Of a DNA stretch of 64,000 bases, positions 63,844 to 64,000 are shown piece after piece. The stretch is from Actinernus sp. WN-2022 (taxonomy: Eukaryota > Cnidaria > Anthozoa > Actiniaria > Actinernidae), in NCBI GenBank assembly GCA_030867875.1, contig JAOWCC010000190.1, forward strand, positions 90,349 to 154,348. The letters are read 5' to 3'. Made by a program: the position numbers and the translations under genes. The notes under the pieces were generated by a model that ran no database searches, was not told where the DNA came from, and saw nothing but the letters and a program-made list of their open reading frames with translations. The stretch's first letter is position 1. Each line of letters opens with the position of its first letter.

Positions 63844-64000
63844 GTATTTATTTATTTGTTAATTTTTTATACATTTCTTTATGTATTTCTATTTCTTTTT
63901 ATTAATTTCTATTTATTTATTTATTTTGTTCATGATGGGCCAGTATGACGCAGGATGATGCAGGAAGATGCAGGATGATGCAGGATGATGCAGGATGATG
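63844..64000 (+). repeat. Right-end higher-order repeat, partial copy cut by the window edge
   Basis: A class A spacer at 63844-63943 is followed by gacgc, one decamer and gcaggaagatg, the same start as at 61690 and 62783. The repeat therefore continues beyond the window. Confidence 0.9.

Larger units (their letters stand above)
1..64000 (+). repeat. Composite satellite: 10-bp minisatellite arrays alternating with AT-rich spacers
   Basis: The whole window consists of arrays of the decamer aggatgatgc separated by AT-rich spacers of about 87 to 100 bp. About 155 spacers are visible, a mean spacing near 410 bp. All spacers and decamers lie in the same orientation and I found no inverted copy. 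The decamer is 50% GC and purine-rich on the + strand, while the spacers are about 11% GC up to their gggccag end and strongly T-rich on the + strand. Arrays keep strict 10-bp phase over hundreds of bases. Spacer-proximal decamers are degenerate (gtaggataatg, gatgaaagagg on the left of each spacer; gtatgacgc or gtatgaagc on the right). Inference: eukaryotic constitutive heterochromatin that evolved by unequal exchange. No gene interrupts it. The family is not one I can name. Confidence 0.96.

Noticed and set aside
1..64000. CRISPR array, because of a regular repeat-spacer look
   Set aside because: The spacers are copies of the same AT-rich sequence rather than unique ones, the short repeat is only 10 bp in long runs, and no cas-like gene is present.
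1..64000. Telomeric repeat or CENP-B box
   Set aside because: No TTAGGG, TTTAGGG or similar tract appears. I saw no sequence fitting the CENP-B box in decamers or spacers, which carry very few CpG.
1..64000. tRNA, rRNA or snRNA genes, bacterial promoters and terminators
   Set aside because: No stretch departs from the decamer/spacer pattern for long enough to hold such a gene, and AT-rich spacers resemble TATA or -10 elements only by composition.

Overview
This window is satellite DNA from end to end. I see no protein-coding gene, tRNA, rRNA, mobile element with recognisable ends, or CRISPR array. The DNA has two alternating parts, all head to tail on one strand. The first is a 10-bp minisatellite with + strand consensus aggatgatgc. 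It runs in arrays of mostly 10 to 75 copies and makes up very roughly three quarters of the window. The second is an AT-rich, T-biased spacer of about 87 to 100 bp that recurs about 155 times. It opens with T-rich sequence, carries a conserved core (atacatttctttatg) and closes with catgatgggccag. The simplest repeating unit, one spacer plus one array, is about 380 bp.

Pure tandem DNA over 64 kb with nested higher-order repeats points to a eukaryotic heterochromatic satellite, such as a pericentromeric, subtelomeric, sex-chromosome or B-chromosome block. The sequence alone does not identify the species or the chromosomal position.

Variant decamers and spacer subtypes act as barcodes, so the history can be partly read. 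I recognise these spacer classes: A (gtgtcg lead, gtatttc, ends gacgc), A' (attact variant, usually preceded by gtaggatcatg), B (gagttg lead, usually attgattta, ends gaagc), C (poly-T lead after agtaggatgc, tatatc), D (gcgttg or gcattg lead, interrupted T run, gtccatg) and E (gcgttg lead with gatcggcc end).

Layout by region. Positions 1-8553 hold mixed A, B, C and D units with local tandem duplications of about 1.2 kb and 420 bp. Positions 8554-12960 hold a copy of the first 1 kb and related units. Positions about 12990-23600 form a block of about 10.6 kb that recurs at about 32216-42800. A class-E-marked repeat of 2.25 to 2.59 kb occurs four times, at 18014, 29308, 37189 and 51301. Tandem duplications have periods of 1864 bp (21972-25699), 725 bp (43800-45249) and 2135 bp (45475-49744). 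Positions 55099-60127 hold a four-spacer repeat of about 1.44 to 1.52 kb. Positions 60128-64000 hold a repeat of about 1.06 to 1.09 kb that continues off the right edge.

The minus strand of the decamer has no stop codon in any frame, because ten is not a multiple of three. All three frames therefore read the same ten-residue peptide (ASSCIILHHP). The many long minus-strand open frames are a by-product of this and are not annotated as genes. The notable content is the composite architecture and its record of unequal exchange, deletion and re-amplification.
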